Positions 1 through 12,477 of a stretch of 64,000 nucleotides of DNA are shown here, one piece after another. Position 1 is the stretch's first letter. Each line of letters opens with the position of its first letter. Position numbers and translations under genes: made by a program. The stretch is from the NCBI GenBank assembly GCA_023101885.1, contig JALPQD010000215.1, positions 620,001-684,000 of the forward strand, read 5' to 3'. This DNA comes from Typhlomys cinereus (taxonomy: Eukaryota > Chordata > Mammalia > Rodentia > Platacanthomyidae). Under the pieces are notes generated by a model. The model was not told the DNA's origin. It saw only the letters and a list, made by a program, of their open reading frames with translations, and searched no databases.

Positions 1-108
1 TTTTTTTTTTACTTTTTCCCCCAAATTTTATAAGCATATTGAGTAATTGTTCCTCCCCCTTCCTTTTTCCCCTCCCTCCCTCAGCATTTTATTTTTAAAA
101 TTTATTTG

Positions 109-150
109 TTCATTCATTCATTCATTCATTCATTCATTCATTCATTCATT
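109..150. repeat. (TTCA)n microsatellite
   Basis: About ten perfect tetranucleotide units lie in the A-rich tail region of the reverse-oriented SINE. Confidence 0.95.
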
Positions 151-226
151 TTGAGAGTATATGTGTGTGTGTCTCCCTGTAGAGGGCTAAAGGTGACTTT
201 GGGAATCATCCTGGATGTTACCACCT

Positions 227-617
227 TGTCATAGGTAGGTACAGGTGTCACAACTTGACAGTTGAGGCTTTGAGCTCTGAGCATATTTATGGAGAATTAG
301 TGGTTGGGTTAAGCCCAGAGCAAACCTGCAGGAGATTGTCTGGCTGGTGGGGAAGGCCCAGGTGGGTGGGATTAGGCCCTGGAATAAAATACAGAGAGCT
401 GTAGAGAGAGTTGATATCCTTGTGTACACTTGTCCAGACATGCTGGTCTGGCAAGTAAGGATTGTTCCTCTCTCAGCCACTATGTAGAGATGGTGTGGCC
501 AGTTCCCTCCGCCTTGATGTTGGTGCGTGCTATCTCATCAAGCTGATCTAAGAACTGTAACCAGACTGTCGTAAGGAAATAAATCCGATTTATCAACCAC
601 ACAGGCGAACTGCAACA
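227..617 (-). mobile_element. Solo LTR (MaLR-like, family A)
   Basis: This is the reverse complement of the LTR type at 35336 and 37814, with ends TGTCATAG...CTGCAACA on the plus strand. Flanking pentamers (CACCT and CTCCT) fit a diverged 5-bp duplication. It is inserted in an older SINE. Confidence 0.75.
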
Positions 618-913
618 CTCCTCTTACTTTCATTCTGGGATTTCCCAGGCTATAAGCAGAGGGCCAGAAGTGTAGGCCACTGCTTCCACCTGGCATTTTT
701 ATGTGGAACCTAGAACCCAAACTCAGGTCCTTCTGCTTTCGAGGCAGAATCTTAACCCTGAGCCATCACTCTAGGCTTGTGTTTAGTACTTATTAAGCCT
801 GGCAAAAATAAGACACTCAAAACCCAGTAGTTAAGGATCGTTGCTTTTGTATTTATCATCACCGTAACCACGCCTTCTATTTTCAGATTGTAGAATTTAA
901 TTAAAAGCAAAAA

Positions 914-1095
914 GGGGCTGACAAGATGGTTCGGTGAGTAAAGGCACTTGCTGCACGAGTCTATGATCTCTGGGACTCCTAACAGTGGATGGGGAAGACC
1001 AATTCTACAAGGCTGTCCTCTGACCTCTATACGCACTGCGCACACGTGCAGTCTGCAGCCGTCACCCCCTCCTCACATACATCAACAATAATAAC
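914..1095 (+). mobile_element. B3-type SINE
   Basis: It has a tRNA-like head (GGGGCTGACAAGATGGTTCGGTG), then the typical GTCCTCTGACCTCTA segment and CA-rich sequence. Confidence 0.7.
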
Positions 1096-2204
1096 AAAGA
1101 CATTTTAAAAACAACAGGTAAAAAACTTAACAGAAATATGGGTTGGCGAATGGTTTGTTTCTTAAATACTGTGTTTATCATCCCAAGAATTTATATGTAA
1201 ACTAGGGCAGTGCCTCTTCCTATTCTTGCCTAGATCCCACACCCACAATAGTTCTAGGGACACTGCTTCTTATCAGTTTTCTCAGTCAGGCAGTATTAGT
1301 TAGCGTCCAAGCTACCTGAGGTTTTCACATCTTGCAAAGCTGACTTTGTAGCTTGCTGTTGCTACTCACAAAAGGAGAAAAGCTACCAAAGCTACGGCAC
1401 AGCTACTTTCCAATGTCAAAAGGCAGAAATGACAAAGGTTGGCAGTGATCTTTCCTTCCCTCAAGCAGAGATTACATGACCTGCACCTGTCAGCTCACAC
1501 TTACTGATGTCCCTAACGAACTAGATGCTTCAGTAAAAGCATATAAGAAAACACCTTTGCAGCATCTGGCTAACATCCATGAATTATGCGTCCAGGAAAT
1601 ATGCTTAGCTAGCAGAAGGCAGGCAGCAAGAAATAAACTAACATGTGCTACAGTGACTAAAAAAATCAATGCATTTAAAGTTTAATTTAGAGTTTTTCAA
1701 CTATGCTCAGCAGAAAGAAATACGAACTACTTGCTATTCTGTTTAATCCTTTAAAGAACTAATAGAGATAGTAAAACCACATCCAGTTTAGAAAAGGCTA
1801 GGTAGAGGCAGAGGGTATAACATGAAATGAAAGACTTTGAAGGAATGAAAGAGAAAAATCATAGTGAATGGTGAAAAGAAAGGCAATGTCACAAATCTAA
1901 ATACCGTAGGGACAGGGAAAGCCAGGAGGGTGAATGCAGATGGACCTAATCTGAAGCTAGAATGAAGCACAGCCATCAGATGCCTTAAGAGACAAATCTG
2001 AACCAGATTTGTCTCTAAGAATTTGGACAAATCTCCCAACACTCTTTTCCAACAGCCTATTTTTCTAACCTCTTCTTATGTTCTTCATATTTGAAATTTT
2101 GTTTTAATTTCATTGGCAAAACAAAAATGAACTGTTTGGATACTAGATTTCCAGAAATCTTTCTAAGTTTTATTTTATGATCACGTTAGAAAATAATTTT
2201 GGGG

Positions 2205-2476
2205 GGGCTGGAGATGTCGTTCAGGGGTTAAGCATCTGCCTTGCAAGTGGAAGGTCCTGAGTCTGGATCCTAGACCTCACGTATAGACGCTGGGCAGAAT
2301 TGGAGGCGGCCTGCGTTTCTGGTCCTGGTAGGGCGGAGCCTGTGAATCCCAGGGCAGAGTAAACAAGGAGGAAATGGAAGAGGTCCATGGTGGTTCCCAA
2401 ATTCGCCTGTGGTTCTACACACACACACACGCACGCACGCACGCACGCACAATTGAATAAATAAAATTTTAAAAAA
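2205..2476 (+). mobile_element. Young GC-rich B2-superfamily SINE (Dip-like)
   Basis: It has a tRNA-like head with a B box (CCTGAGTCTGGATCC), the GC-rich body shared by nine copies in the window, a CA-rich run and an AATAAA-rich tail. A 17-bp duplication, AGAAAATAATTTTGGGG, flanks it (2188-2204 and 2477-2493). Confidence 0.9.
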
Positions 2477-2493
2477 AGAAAATAATTTTGGGG

Positions 2494-2732
2494 CATGTTG
2501 GTGAGGGAATTCCAGACTGAGTTAATGGAGTTGGGAAGACCACCCTAACTACAGGCAGTAGTGTTCCAATGGCACGGGTCTTGCCTCTGTTTCCTGACTG
2601 TCATGCACTGTGACCAGCAAGCTCTATACTCTTGCTCCACACGGCAGTCTGCACCTGTGAGCTATGAGTCAAACAAATACTTCTTTCTTTAAGCTGCTTT
2701 TGTCATGGCAAAGGAAAAAAGTAACCAAGACA
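2494..2732 (+). mobile_element. 3' part of an LTR (MaLR-like)
   Basis: It has the typical rodent LTR ending, with a C-rich segment, an imperfect polyadenylation region, then AAGCTGCTTTTGTCATGGCA and AGTAACCAAGACA. The 5' end is unclear because a young SINE lies directly upstream. Confidence 0.55.
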
Positions 2733-3587
2733 GTTTTATTGCCTAGCCAAATGTAAACATTAGAAAGTGTAAATTAAAACTCAATCTACTTCTTAGATTA
2801 AAATACATGAATCTTTTTTCTATCATGAAAAACTTCTTCACATATCTCCCTTTTACTTTCTTGTGTCTCAAGAGTCTGAAGGAAAATAAAAGCAAAATAT
2901 AAATTACCAAGAAACTGTGTGTGTGTGTATCTAGAAAAAAAATCCTATCAAGAGGAGCAAAAGAATATTGCTCCCGAAACACTTACTATTAGTATAAATA
3001 ACAGGTAACGGCACAGTTTACCTTACATAAAATGACTTTTAAAACCTTAAAAACCTTTTAAAATAGATGGCAAAATGAGTTCACCTCCTCTATAAGGTTT
3101 CATATAACCACTATAAAATCTATCTAAAATTTTGTAAAATGGGCCATATCCTAAAAATGCATTTTTATTTCATTTGTTCTGAACCCTCATCACACTTGCT
3201 TACTGAAAGAAACACACATACTCACATGCACACATATAAATGTAGAAATTTGTAAGTGGAGGCAGAGTTTCCAGACTGCACCACAAGAACTTACTAACGT
3301 AGGAAGACAGAAAAATCACTAGAGTTACTGAACTGGAGATATAATAATGTGCCTGAGCTAAATAAACAGAAAACACGATGGATAAAGTAGCAGCACACTG
3401 TAAAATGCCACTGTAGTCCTGGAAGCAGCTTGGCTAAAAAAGGGGAGAAGTAGATATGAAGATTTGGAAAAGAGAGCAGGATTACTTGCAAGAATTTTAG
3501 TGGCTTGTACAGCATTTGAACTGCTTTATTGTGGTTATCCTCCTTTTCAGCTTATAGAGATGAGTTTGCTTTAAAACCTGTATTTCA

Positions 3588-3803
3588 GGGGCTGGAGAGG
3601 CTGCCTTGCAGGTGGAAGGTCCTGAGTTTGGATCCTAGACCCCACGTATAGACGCCAGGCGGAAGCGGGGGCAGCTTGCATTTCTGGTCCTGGGAGGGCG
3701 GAGCCTGTGAATCCCGGGGCAGCGTAAACAAGGAGGAGGGGGTCCATGGTGGTTCCCGAATTCGTCCATACGCGCACAATTGAATAGGTAATAAAAAAAA
3801 AAT
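3588..3803 (+). mobile_element. Young B2-superfamily SINE lacking its A box
   Basis: It is the same family as 2205-2476, but about 20 bp of head (the TGGCTCAGGGGTTAAG region) is missing, so the internal RNA polymerase III A box is gone. A 15-bp duplication, AAAACCTGTATTTCA, flanks it (3573-3587, 3804-3818). Confidence 0.9.
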
Positions 3804-4494
3804 AAAACCTGTATTTCAACATTTTTTCCTTGAAATAAATATAAATTCTAGATTTAAAATAAATTTTATTATTTTTTTAACACATGGAACAAAAAGAATA
3901 GAGGCAAGGAAAAGGAAACAGCAAGATTCAAAATGGAATAGGGAACGGAAAAGTACCCCTTAATGAAGACCTGTTGAAAGAAGCAGAGGGAGGGATAAGA
4001 AATGTGACTCTCTAAAAGTTAAGTATGAGAGAAAAATGGAGGAAAAAATTAGAAAGGGAGACCAGCACAGCCAGGATATTTTTAAAGAGGGAAGAAAACA
4101 GGTGGTAACAAGGAGATCCCCAGTCAACACTGTCCGCAGGATTGCAGCTGACGATGAACAGCTGTGTAGGGTTTACAAGAGTAGCAACTGCAGTACAACT
4201 GGATTACTGAACATTTACTATACCAGGAATTATTCTGAGCATTTACTGTTCTTGAGAACAATGGCTGCCCTAGATGATGTTTTTGTTGGAATTTGACAGA
4301 CAAGCAGCACAACAATCTCATGCCACTTGGAATGCACAGGTTGAGTTCTCAGGGAACCTGCACTGTTACACTCAAACGAAGGGTACAGGGCACCTGATAA
4401 TAGTACTGGTGGCCAGGACAAAGCGAGTCCTACCGCTATAGCTTCTTACAGCTACTGGGCATTCCTAACTAGGTCACAAGTAGGAAATCCTAGG

Positions 4495-4640
4495 AATTTA
4501 TCATCCATTTGACAAATAATGAACAACATTCACAATTCTAGGTATTAGAGAGAAAGCAGTAAACAAACCAGACAAAATCCCTGTAAGACAAGATAGCTTA
4601 AAATAAAAGGTAGTTTTACAATATTTAGAAGATGGTTAAG
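4495..4640. repeat. Ancient mammalian repeat fragment
   Basis: The word order (attcta..gg, agtaaacaaaccagacaaaatccctg) resembles a widespread ancient mammalian interspersed repeat. I cannot name the subfamily from memory. Confidence 0.4.
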
Positions 4641-4689
4641 TGTTAAGGAGAATTTAGCATAGTATGGTTTTTAAAGGCCTTAATGAAGG

Positions 4690-4985
4690 GACAGGGAGAT
4701 GGTTTAGTGGCTGAATGGCTTGTTGCACAAAGTGCTGAGTAAGTGAGGTGGTTTACGGGCAATTTCAGCCTCAGAAGGGAGAAATCTGGAATTCCCAGAA
4801 CAAGCTGGCTAGCCAGACTAGTCTTAATAGCAAGTTCTGGGTTTGATTAGAAACCCCATCATCAAAAGAATAAGGTTTTGGAGAAGCCATCAGGATGATT
4901 TTCAGTATCAACCTTGAGTCTTCACATACACAAGCACACTGGTGTACGTACTTGCACTAATATGTGTCACACACATACATATCCA
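4690..4985 (+). mobile_element. B4-type SINE
   Basis: It has a degenerate tRNA-like head (AGGGAGATGGTTTAGTGGCTG), the middle AAGCTGGCTAGCCAGACTAG block typical of B4A, and a CA-rich 3' region. Confidence 0.65.
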
Positions 4986-5221
4986 TAGAAATAGAAAAGG
5001 AAAACCATGCCTTGTTGAAAGGGTCATAATTGAGCAAAAAAACTGAAGGCAGTGAAGAAGCACAAGGCTGTGGAAAGCTCAAGAGCTTGGCAACTCTAAG
5101 GACGCCGGACCAAAAGCCACTCAGCACGCTAGACCTCTGAAGGGGCTTCGGCTTTTGCTCAGAGTGACGAACATCAGTGCATTTTAAGCATCATCAGATT
5201 GACACTTTAAAAATACAAAAG

Positions 5222-5380
5222 AAAGAAGGGAGGGTGGCGCAGTGCACAGGCAGAGATCAAAGGACAACTTTGGAAGTCAGTTCTTCTCTCCTTCACCATG
5301 GGAACTCCAGGGGTAGAACTCAGGTTTCTAGATTCAAGAACAAGCACCTTACCTGGTGATTTATCTCCTGGCCCCAGATC
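5222..5380 (-). mobile_element. B3-type SINE
   Basis: In reverse it carries GACAACTTTGGAAGTCAGTTCTTCTC and a degenerate head ending at the GGCCCC near 5375. Confidence 0.65.
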
Positions 5381-6504
5381 GACATTTTTAAAAGGATTGC
5401 TTCAGAGGCTGGAATCAGAGTGAATTATTCAGGGACAGGGCAGGGCAGGGAGGCCAAGCAGGAGCCAGAACTGCGGGCAAGGACAGCATGTGAATCAGCG
5501 GCAACTGAGAGAGAAACAGCGATGCTGGTGACAAAGGTTCCGCACAGGTTGTTATCAAAAGGTAAAGTCCACAGATGCTGCTTACTAGTGAGACTGACAG
5601 GGAGAAACGTCCTAAACGATCAATATTTGGGGGGGGGGGAGGCAAGTAACCAAAAGATGTCATCTGAGAAGAGGAAAAGCTACATGCATGTCAGAGTGTG
5701 AGGACTGGGAGTGAAACCCTGGGTAAGTGTGAGGTAACTATTGCATATGGAAATGTCACCAGGGTAGTTAGAAGCTTCCAGAAAGCATTTTGCCCCATGG
5801 ATTCTCACTTGAGGGCTTCAGCTTCCAGGCAGATTTATGTTTGCCATTCAGGCTACAGGGCTCTTTTTTTTTCTGGGTTCTGTTTGTGAGGATTCATATT
5901 TTACGATTTATTCCTTCTTAGAAATATTAATATTAAAAAAATAGGTAAAAAGGTTACCTAAGAGGGGGAAAAGTTAACTCATCCTACCTTGTAATTGACA
6001 TATGGCTTCTTGGATATTTTTACAAATCTAGAATTCATTATGAGATTTAAGGATAATATTTTTCTTCTATCTTGAAACATACGGATTTTCTGTCAGTCTT
6101 ACTCATTAACTACTCCAGCCATGTTTTCCTTAAAGATTAAAGTAACAAAAGATAGCAACAGACACATCAACGACACATATGCACTTGAAGAACGGTGCTA
6201 CAATACAATAAATCATTGCTAATACCAAATCCTGTTTTCTTACTGTGTTGTGTAAAGATTGCTTAGTCTTTCAAGAAAGCATTTTCTAGATTGAAGACAC
6301 TGTCTTTATAGGTTGCTTAGTTTTTTTTCACTGAACCCATAAATTTGGCTTTTTGTTTTTTAATCAAAATGGTGGAGTGGATAAATTGAACAAAGGAAAA
6401 CTTTTTCACAGCAATCTGGGTGACTCGGAAGATGAATGAAGAAGGCAGCACTCTAAGCTTGAGTGAAGATGGCTAAACTTGGAGCACAAATGAAGTCTTA
6501 AGAC

Positions 6505-6612
6505 AGAAGATCTGGTTTGTTCGTTTTCCCACGCTGGCTCACAACTGTAGCCCAGGCTGCCCTCCAACACTCAGCAATGCTCCTGCCTCAACCTCCTAAG
6601 TACTTGATATTA
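6505..6612 (-). mobile_element. B1 SINE
   Basis: The 7SL-like body reads in reverse (AGCCCAGGCTGCCCTCCAAC ... CTCCTGCCTCAACCTCCTAAG). Confidence 0.65.
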
Positions 6613-7699
6613 GTTACATTTTTTGGAATTTATAAACAGACTTCTGGCTTCCACCAACCAAAAGGCTAAAAATGTTATAGCTAAACTAAACTAGGCAATT
6701 AACAAGCTCAAAGTAGCCTCTTCCCTCCTACATTCCTGGTTTCATTAGTGTATGTCCCTTGACGCAACTCTCTATTATCATATTTTTAGTGTTTTGTCTC
6801 TTCTAGATTAAGCCCCATCAAGCTTCAACTCCACCATGGCCCTTTTGATTTCTCTGGTCCTTGCTCTAAGTATATTTCACTGCCATTTGCTCCTATGCCC
6901 CTCGAGAGCATGAAGCAGCAAGATGGGTCATGTCCTTCTCCCCCACAGTCCTACAAAGATAGAAGTATTTCCACAGGTAGTGAGAACAGAGAGGGAGACC
7001 AGCGAAAATCAAGGCCAAGAGCCTACCCGGAAGATAGCACATACACTGGGAAGGGCTGACCGGAAGCCTCTGCTATAACTTGCATGTCCAAAACCTACCA
7101 GGAGCCTACCGTAAGGCCCGCTGGGAAAAACATAGCTCCTCTCCCACCTCCAATGGGGAGTCTCACTAATGGTCCCACTAACAGTTACTGTTCCAGCACT
7201 CTGCCTTCTACACTGCTGCCCAGGGCTGTCTAGAACATTCAATCAACTAACCTCACTTCAATTCCTTAGCAGCCTTTCAACAAGCTTCACAATGCCCCTC
7301 ACCAATGCAAGAAGCATTTTAGAAAGAGTCATCACCTTCTCCTAGTTCTCCCCCTCCCCCAATTCAATGTACTATCTCCCAAACCACAGAAACTAAATTA
7401 CTCCACCATAAAATGTTAATAGAATCAGATAAAGAAAACAGACAACCCAAAGACACTGGCCATCCTGAGCAAAGTGAATAGACCCAATGAAATGGTCAAA
7501 CCGAAAACCCTCCCCCTCCCATGCTCTAACTATTATAAGCCTGTGCCCCCAACCCCAAAACAGTAGTGATTCCCATCCACAGAGAAACTGCCAGTCCAAA
7601 GAAGGAGGTGTATGAAGTAACTTCAGTCCTTAAGGACTCTCCTTTTCAACACTTGATATCCTAATTTAGATGAATTTTTCTCAAGGATCAATAAGCTAA

Positions 7700-8030
7700 T
7701 AACTTCTGCTTACAGTTCATCAGCATGGCAGGAGACTTCACACCAACAGCAGCAGCTACGGGGCCTGGTCATGTCACATCCACAGAGAGAGCTGAGAGAG
7801 GGGTGTATTTTCTCTTTTCTCAGCCTGTCAAAATACTGACCCAGCTCTCTCTAGCTTATCCACCTGCCCAGGAACTGGTCTCACCCACTATGGGCTGCGG
7901 TCTTCTCACATCAGGGAGATAATTTCTCACAGGCCTGCTCAGGACATGTCTTCACTAATTAATTCCTCACAAGTGGGCCTAAATGGTCAATTCCCAACTG
8001 TCTAGCTGACATCTCATCTAACTAATTGTG
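7700..8030 (+). mobile_element. Old LTR-like segment (family A relative)
   Basis: Blocks such as CCACCTGCCCAGGAACTGG, CCCACTATGGGCTGCGGTCTTC and CAGGCCTGCTCAGGAC line up in order with the LTRs at 35336 and 37814. It is diverged and the ends are uncertain. Confidence 0.5.
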
Positions 8031-8599
8031 CAACATCATGTTTTCACCTTGTTCTGCACAAGATGAAGTGTGCATGCTATAGTTTACAGCTTGGTAAATG
8101 CTGAGGATACTATTATGGTATGAACATGAAGTTCTCCACGGACTTACATATAATCATTTAGTCTCAAACTGGTAGCATTATTTTTGGAAAGTTCTAGAAA
8201 TTTTAGGATGCTAGACATACTAGGAATGGGTTATTAGGGGTATCTTATTCCTGCCCCCTTCTTTTTTTCTCTCTGCTTCCCATCCGCGTGAGTGAAGAAG
8301 TGCTTCTCTAGCACACATCAGTCACCATGATGTGACACCAAGTCAAGAAACCACTGGGAGATTCTGTGGAGTCCTGGGCTAAAACCATTCTTTCCTCCTT
8401 GAAGTTGCTTCTGTCATGTATTTGGTCAGTGATGAGAACAGTAGCTGATGCAGGTAGTTGGCATATAAAGGAAATGGTAATATAGAAAGGAAAAGTGTTT
8501 GGACTTAGCAAATAAATCTACACATGAAATGTTTTATCACTATGGAACAAAGACATCCATCTTTCCTTTAATAAATTAAGCTTTATGTTTTGGTGGGGG

Positions 8600-8864
8600 T
8601 TTTTGTCTTGTTTTGCATGTGTAAGTGTGGGTATGGGTGTAGAAGAGGGCAATTTATGTGCCAATGGAAGTCTGAGCATGACACTGAGAATAATTTTGGA
8701 TTGTGCTACCTCCTTATTTCTTTGCTCTGCAGTTTTCCAGGATCGGAAGTGCCAGGTTGCTAATGCCACTTCTGCCCATATTTTTTATGTAGGATCTGGG
8801 ATCTGAACTCAGATCCTTTTACTTGTGGGACAAAGGCTCAACTCCTGAGCCATTTCTTCAGTCC
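8600..8864 (-). mobile_element. Older B2-superfamily SINE
   Basis: It is the reverse complement of the older consensus, ending with the reversed head TCCTGAGCCATTTCTTCAGTCC. Confidence 0.75.
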
Positions 8865-9051
8865 TTAGTTTTTAAAAGCCTTTGAATGATTATTACATTA
8901 TATAAATATGAAAAAACAGAGATAATAATCATAAATTGGGACCTATTGCAGATATAGTTGAAATTTGGGGTCAGAATATACACGACAGCCATATTCTAGG
9001 TTGGTAAGTACTTACGTTTTTTAAACCAGGAAAATATCAAATAAAAAACTG

Positions 9052-9245
9052 GGTAGGAGCTGGAAAAGTGGTTCAAGACTTTGCCTCCCAAGCAAAAGGT
9101 CCTGAGTTTGGATCCCAAGCCAAAGCCTAGGAAATCCCAGAGCAAAGCAAAAAGGAGGTAGAAGCAATCCAGAATGATATAAAAGTCACCCTTGGGGATC
9201 TACAGAGACACCAGTATCCTCTGATACACTCGACAGGCCCTATTT
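9052..9245 (+). mobile_element. Older B2-superfamily SINE
   Basis: The head AGGAGCTGGAAAAGTGGTTC and B box CCTGAGTTTGGATCCC are followed by AGAGCAAAGCAAAAAGGAGG, but part of the middle is deleted. Confidence 0.7.
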
Positions 9246-9472
9246 CAATGTCACGATGGCAATAACAATCTGACCAAGAGGGTTTAAGTGGAAATGAGAG
9301 CAGAACCAGTGTAAGCAGTATAAATAATCCTACTGAATCTGCTTTAGGAGAAAAGGACCTTTTATATGCCTACCTACCTATAGCTGGCAGAAAAGTGTGT
9401 CCAAGCATTGCTTTTCCACAGGTGAGAGACTAGCACAACCTTAAGCAGACAGGATTAATTCAATATAGAGAG

Positions 9473-9855
9473 AAAATTGGTGAAGTGGCTCAACAGATAG
9501 AAGTGCTCGATGTACAAGTTGAAAATCCACATCAATCCCTGGAGCCCATTTAAAAAAAAAGGAGAGAAAGAAAGCCAGATCTGTAACAACAATCTTACAA
9601 TGAGATGGAAGGAAGAGACAGGAAAATTCCCAAAAGGCTCCCTTGTCACCTAGGCTGGAATATACAAAATGGCAGAGACTCTGTTTCAATAAGATGGAAG
9701 GACAGAAATGACTCCCAAAGTTGTCCTTGTCTATAGTTATACTATCCTGAACGTGCCTGACTTTGTCTAAAGTTGTCCTCTGACTGCCACAAACATACCA
9801 TTGTGTATGCATAAGCGCAAGTGCATGCACACTCGCACACACGATAATGATATAA
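9473..9855 (+). mobile_element. B4-type SINE
   Basis: It has a tRNA-like head near 9475, a B1-like middle, then AAAGTTGTCCTCTGACTGCC and a CA-rich end. It is diverged. Confidence 0.55.
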
Positions 9856-10077
9856 ATTTTCTTAAAGGATGTACAAGCAAACCCAGGGCCTAGAAGACAA
9901 GCCTGGGGTTGGTCACACAACCCTTGAACTAATCTTGGTAAAGAAATTCAGCAGGTTTGCAGGAGGGGGGAGCTGAATGACACTGATGGTGGGTTGCAGG
10001 AGTCCCTATCCCTGTTATTTCTGTTTCTCTCACATGCTTTGAAAACTATCTGTCACAAAAGAGGGTGGGGGGAGTGC

Positions 10078-10245
10078 TGGGGATATATAGCTCAGCAGGT
10101 AGCAAACTTGATGACTTGAGCTATATCCTTAAAAATCCATGTGGTAAAAGGACAGAACTGATTACCAAAAGTTGTCCTGTGACTGCCACTCCTATACCAT
10201 GACATACATGCGTTCTCTCTCTCAAAAACACAAGTAACTTTTTAA
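10078..10245 (+). mobile_element. B3-type SINE
   Basis: The head TATAGCTCAGCAGGTAGCAA, the ACAGAACTGATTACCAAAAG block and GTTGTCCTGTGACTGCC are in B3 order. Confidence 0.65.
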
Positions 10246-11906
10246 TAAGAGGGGGTAATCTAATAGCAGGCATGGGATTTTGGCAAACCTGGCACTAGGG
10301 CACTTTTCTCACTTGATCTCTTGGCTTCTATTCTCTGAAATCTTGGAGTCTTCAAAAGATGAAACGTTTCTTCAAAATGGGGCAGGTAATGGGAGGCACA
10401 AGGATCCCAAACCCCAGCGGTGCAGAAGTTAGAAGTCTTGGTTAGGCCTCAGCACTAGTGTCTAGTTCTCTGTGACTCTAACTTAGATGTGCTCTCAGTT
10501 CACCTCCAAATCATTGTTCCTTTTTATATACAAGGTGGCATGTGTTAACAGTAAGGAATTTTCTCGCCTGTTTCCTGCCAGCACCATCTTAGGGGTGTCT
10601 GACAGCCTCTTCTCACTTTGAACTGCTTCTTTCTAGTATCAGATACATCCATGTCCAGTAACTGCTCATGAGACAAAAATCACACCCACAAGTATCCCAG
10701 GATTTCTCTTCTCTGACTCAGGCTCCTGCTACAATGACTTTAAGCCCCTCGTTAGATGAGGAGGCTTGTTTCATGACCAATTAGTACCTATGGAACTGGC
10801 TTTGATTTGTCAGAGTCTTTATCAAAAGGTTTTACAGTCATACTCGGAGCTCCATCTTGAGATTACCTATCTCCTGACAGTGCCCTTGAACTGATCTTGG
10901 TAAAGAACCAATTTTACCATCATCTGCGACCCACAAAGTCTAAGAAGTTTTAAAACCATCAATGTCTGGTTTCTGTTTTTAACAGTCTGTCCCCTCAGCC
11001 GATGTTCATCATCACCTTTCCTATAAGCAGCTAAGCAGCAGTTTCCTAAGTGGACTCTTTGGACTGGCAGAATCAATATCACAGGAAACTTACTAGAAAT
11101 TAAGATCCTGAGTCTAAAGCTGGACCCAGAGCTTACCCATCTGCCTCTTTTGCTGTCTGACTACATCTGAGAGCACTGTGGCTTACTCAACAGACTCAGC
11201 AAAGCACCTTGTTTTTCTAAGAGATTCCCAGAAAAATTCCATCCTGGCCCCCTCTCCTTCACTTCAGGATGGCTCACCAGTAGGCCTCCATGCATGTCCT
11301 CGTGCCCACAAACCCTGAAGTCTCCAGCACACGCCCCTCCAGGCCATCTTCTTTTCTAGGATGTTCCCTTGACCCTTCTGCTCTCCGGGGATCTGAGTGC
11401 TCCCCAGAAGTGCTCTGCAGCTAAGGCTGCTCATGTGCCTCAGCCCGGCCCAGGATTCTCCTTACTTTCCAAGTACTCCTTTCCTCCGAGACTACAGATT
11501 TTTCAAGACCGGTCGCGCCGCTGACCTCCAAGCCTTACCCTGCACTGTCTTCGTCTCCACTATCACTCTTACTTCGCAGAGGACGCGCTCTCATACAACC
11601 AACACTTTACTCCTTGGTTTTCTCAACATTTCTTGTACCAAGTGTATTTTTTCTCCTTTTCATCTCAATCACCACCTGGCATCACAGCCTAACACACCAT
11701 CACCTCTAAAAATGTCAAGCATCTCAAGTATCCCACTCTCACCTCAAGGAGGCTTGCTGGCACTGGTTTCCCACTTGAGCAATTCTCCAGAATTCCCCTT
11801 TTGCTCTCTAATCTACAAGGCGATCCCCGCCTTTCCACCATCCTTAATCTTCCTTATGTCCTTCTTCCTTCCCAAGCCAGCTTTGATTCAATGGTCTAAC
11901 ACTGTG

Positions 11907-12460
11907 CACCTGGAACCAGACCAGCCAAATCTCTCTCCCCATCCTAAAGCTCAAGGAAACTTGCAGAAGAGGGGGCAGTAAGATAGTAAGACCCTAAAGA
12001 TGGGGAGGAGCAACAATATACAAGATATTCCACACAAATTAGGGCTGCAGTAACCATAATAGGATTTTGCATGACCTGCGCAATGACGGACGTATCAATG
12101 ACCCCCCCCCCAAAGTCTAGCATGGATCACAGGCACTAAGATCCTTAGAGGCAAGGGATTAACAGTCACAATAGTGTTCTCATACTAAAACGGAGCACAA
12201 GAAAGGGCTTTAGGCAAGGTTACTGAGTCCTTACACCTTATTAAGAGAGGAGGATGCAGAGGGAAGTTTGACATTCACACTAAAGGATGCTCTAGGGATT
12301 GGGGGGGGAAGAGGGGGTATAGGGAGATAGGGAAGGAGGGGGGTGAAAGAAAGGGGAAAAGGGGGGAGAGAGTAAGGGGGACTAGGGAGGGGTGGAGGGA
12401 GGGAGAGGACGGGGTACCTATTAATTTTGTTTGAGTGGGATAAATAAATAATTAATAAAA
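11907..12460 (+). mobile_element. 5'-truncated L1, 3' UTR with G-rich tract
   Basis: The sequence AAAGCTCAAGGAAACTTGCAG ... GATGGGGAGGAGCA ... CATGACCTGC ... TAGCATGGATC has the order of rodent L1 (Lx-like) 3' UTRs. A 110-bp purine/G-rich tract and an AATAAATA-type tail follow. Its left end coincides with that of the copy at 28261. No duplication was recognised. Confidence 0.8.
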
Positions 12461-12477
12461 TGGAAAACTTTCATTAT

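Larger units (their letters stand above)
90..785 (-). mobile_element. Older B2-superfamily SINE, split by an LTR
   Basis: The element reads in reverse. Its tail contains a TTCA array and GT-rich sequence, and the body runs from about 165. It breaks at 226, resumes at 618 and ends with the reverse complement of the tRNA-like head (CCTGAGCCATC near 760). The two halves join into one element when the LTR at 227-617 is removed. Confidence 0.75.

Noticed and set aside
9441..9920. 159-codon minus-strand ORF
   Set aside because: It is the antisense of a B4-type SINE; no protein similarity was recognised.
11397..11981. 194-codon plus-strand ORF
   Set aside because: It lies in pyrimidine-rich sequence, ends inside an L1 3' UTR and resembles no protein I know.
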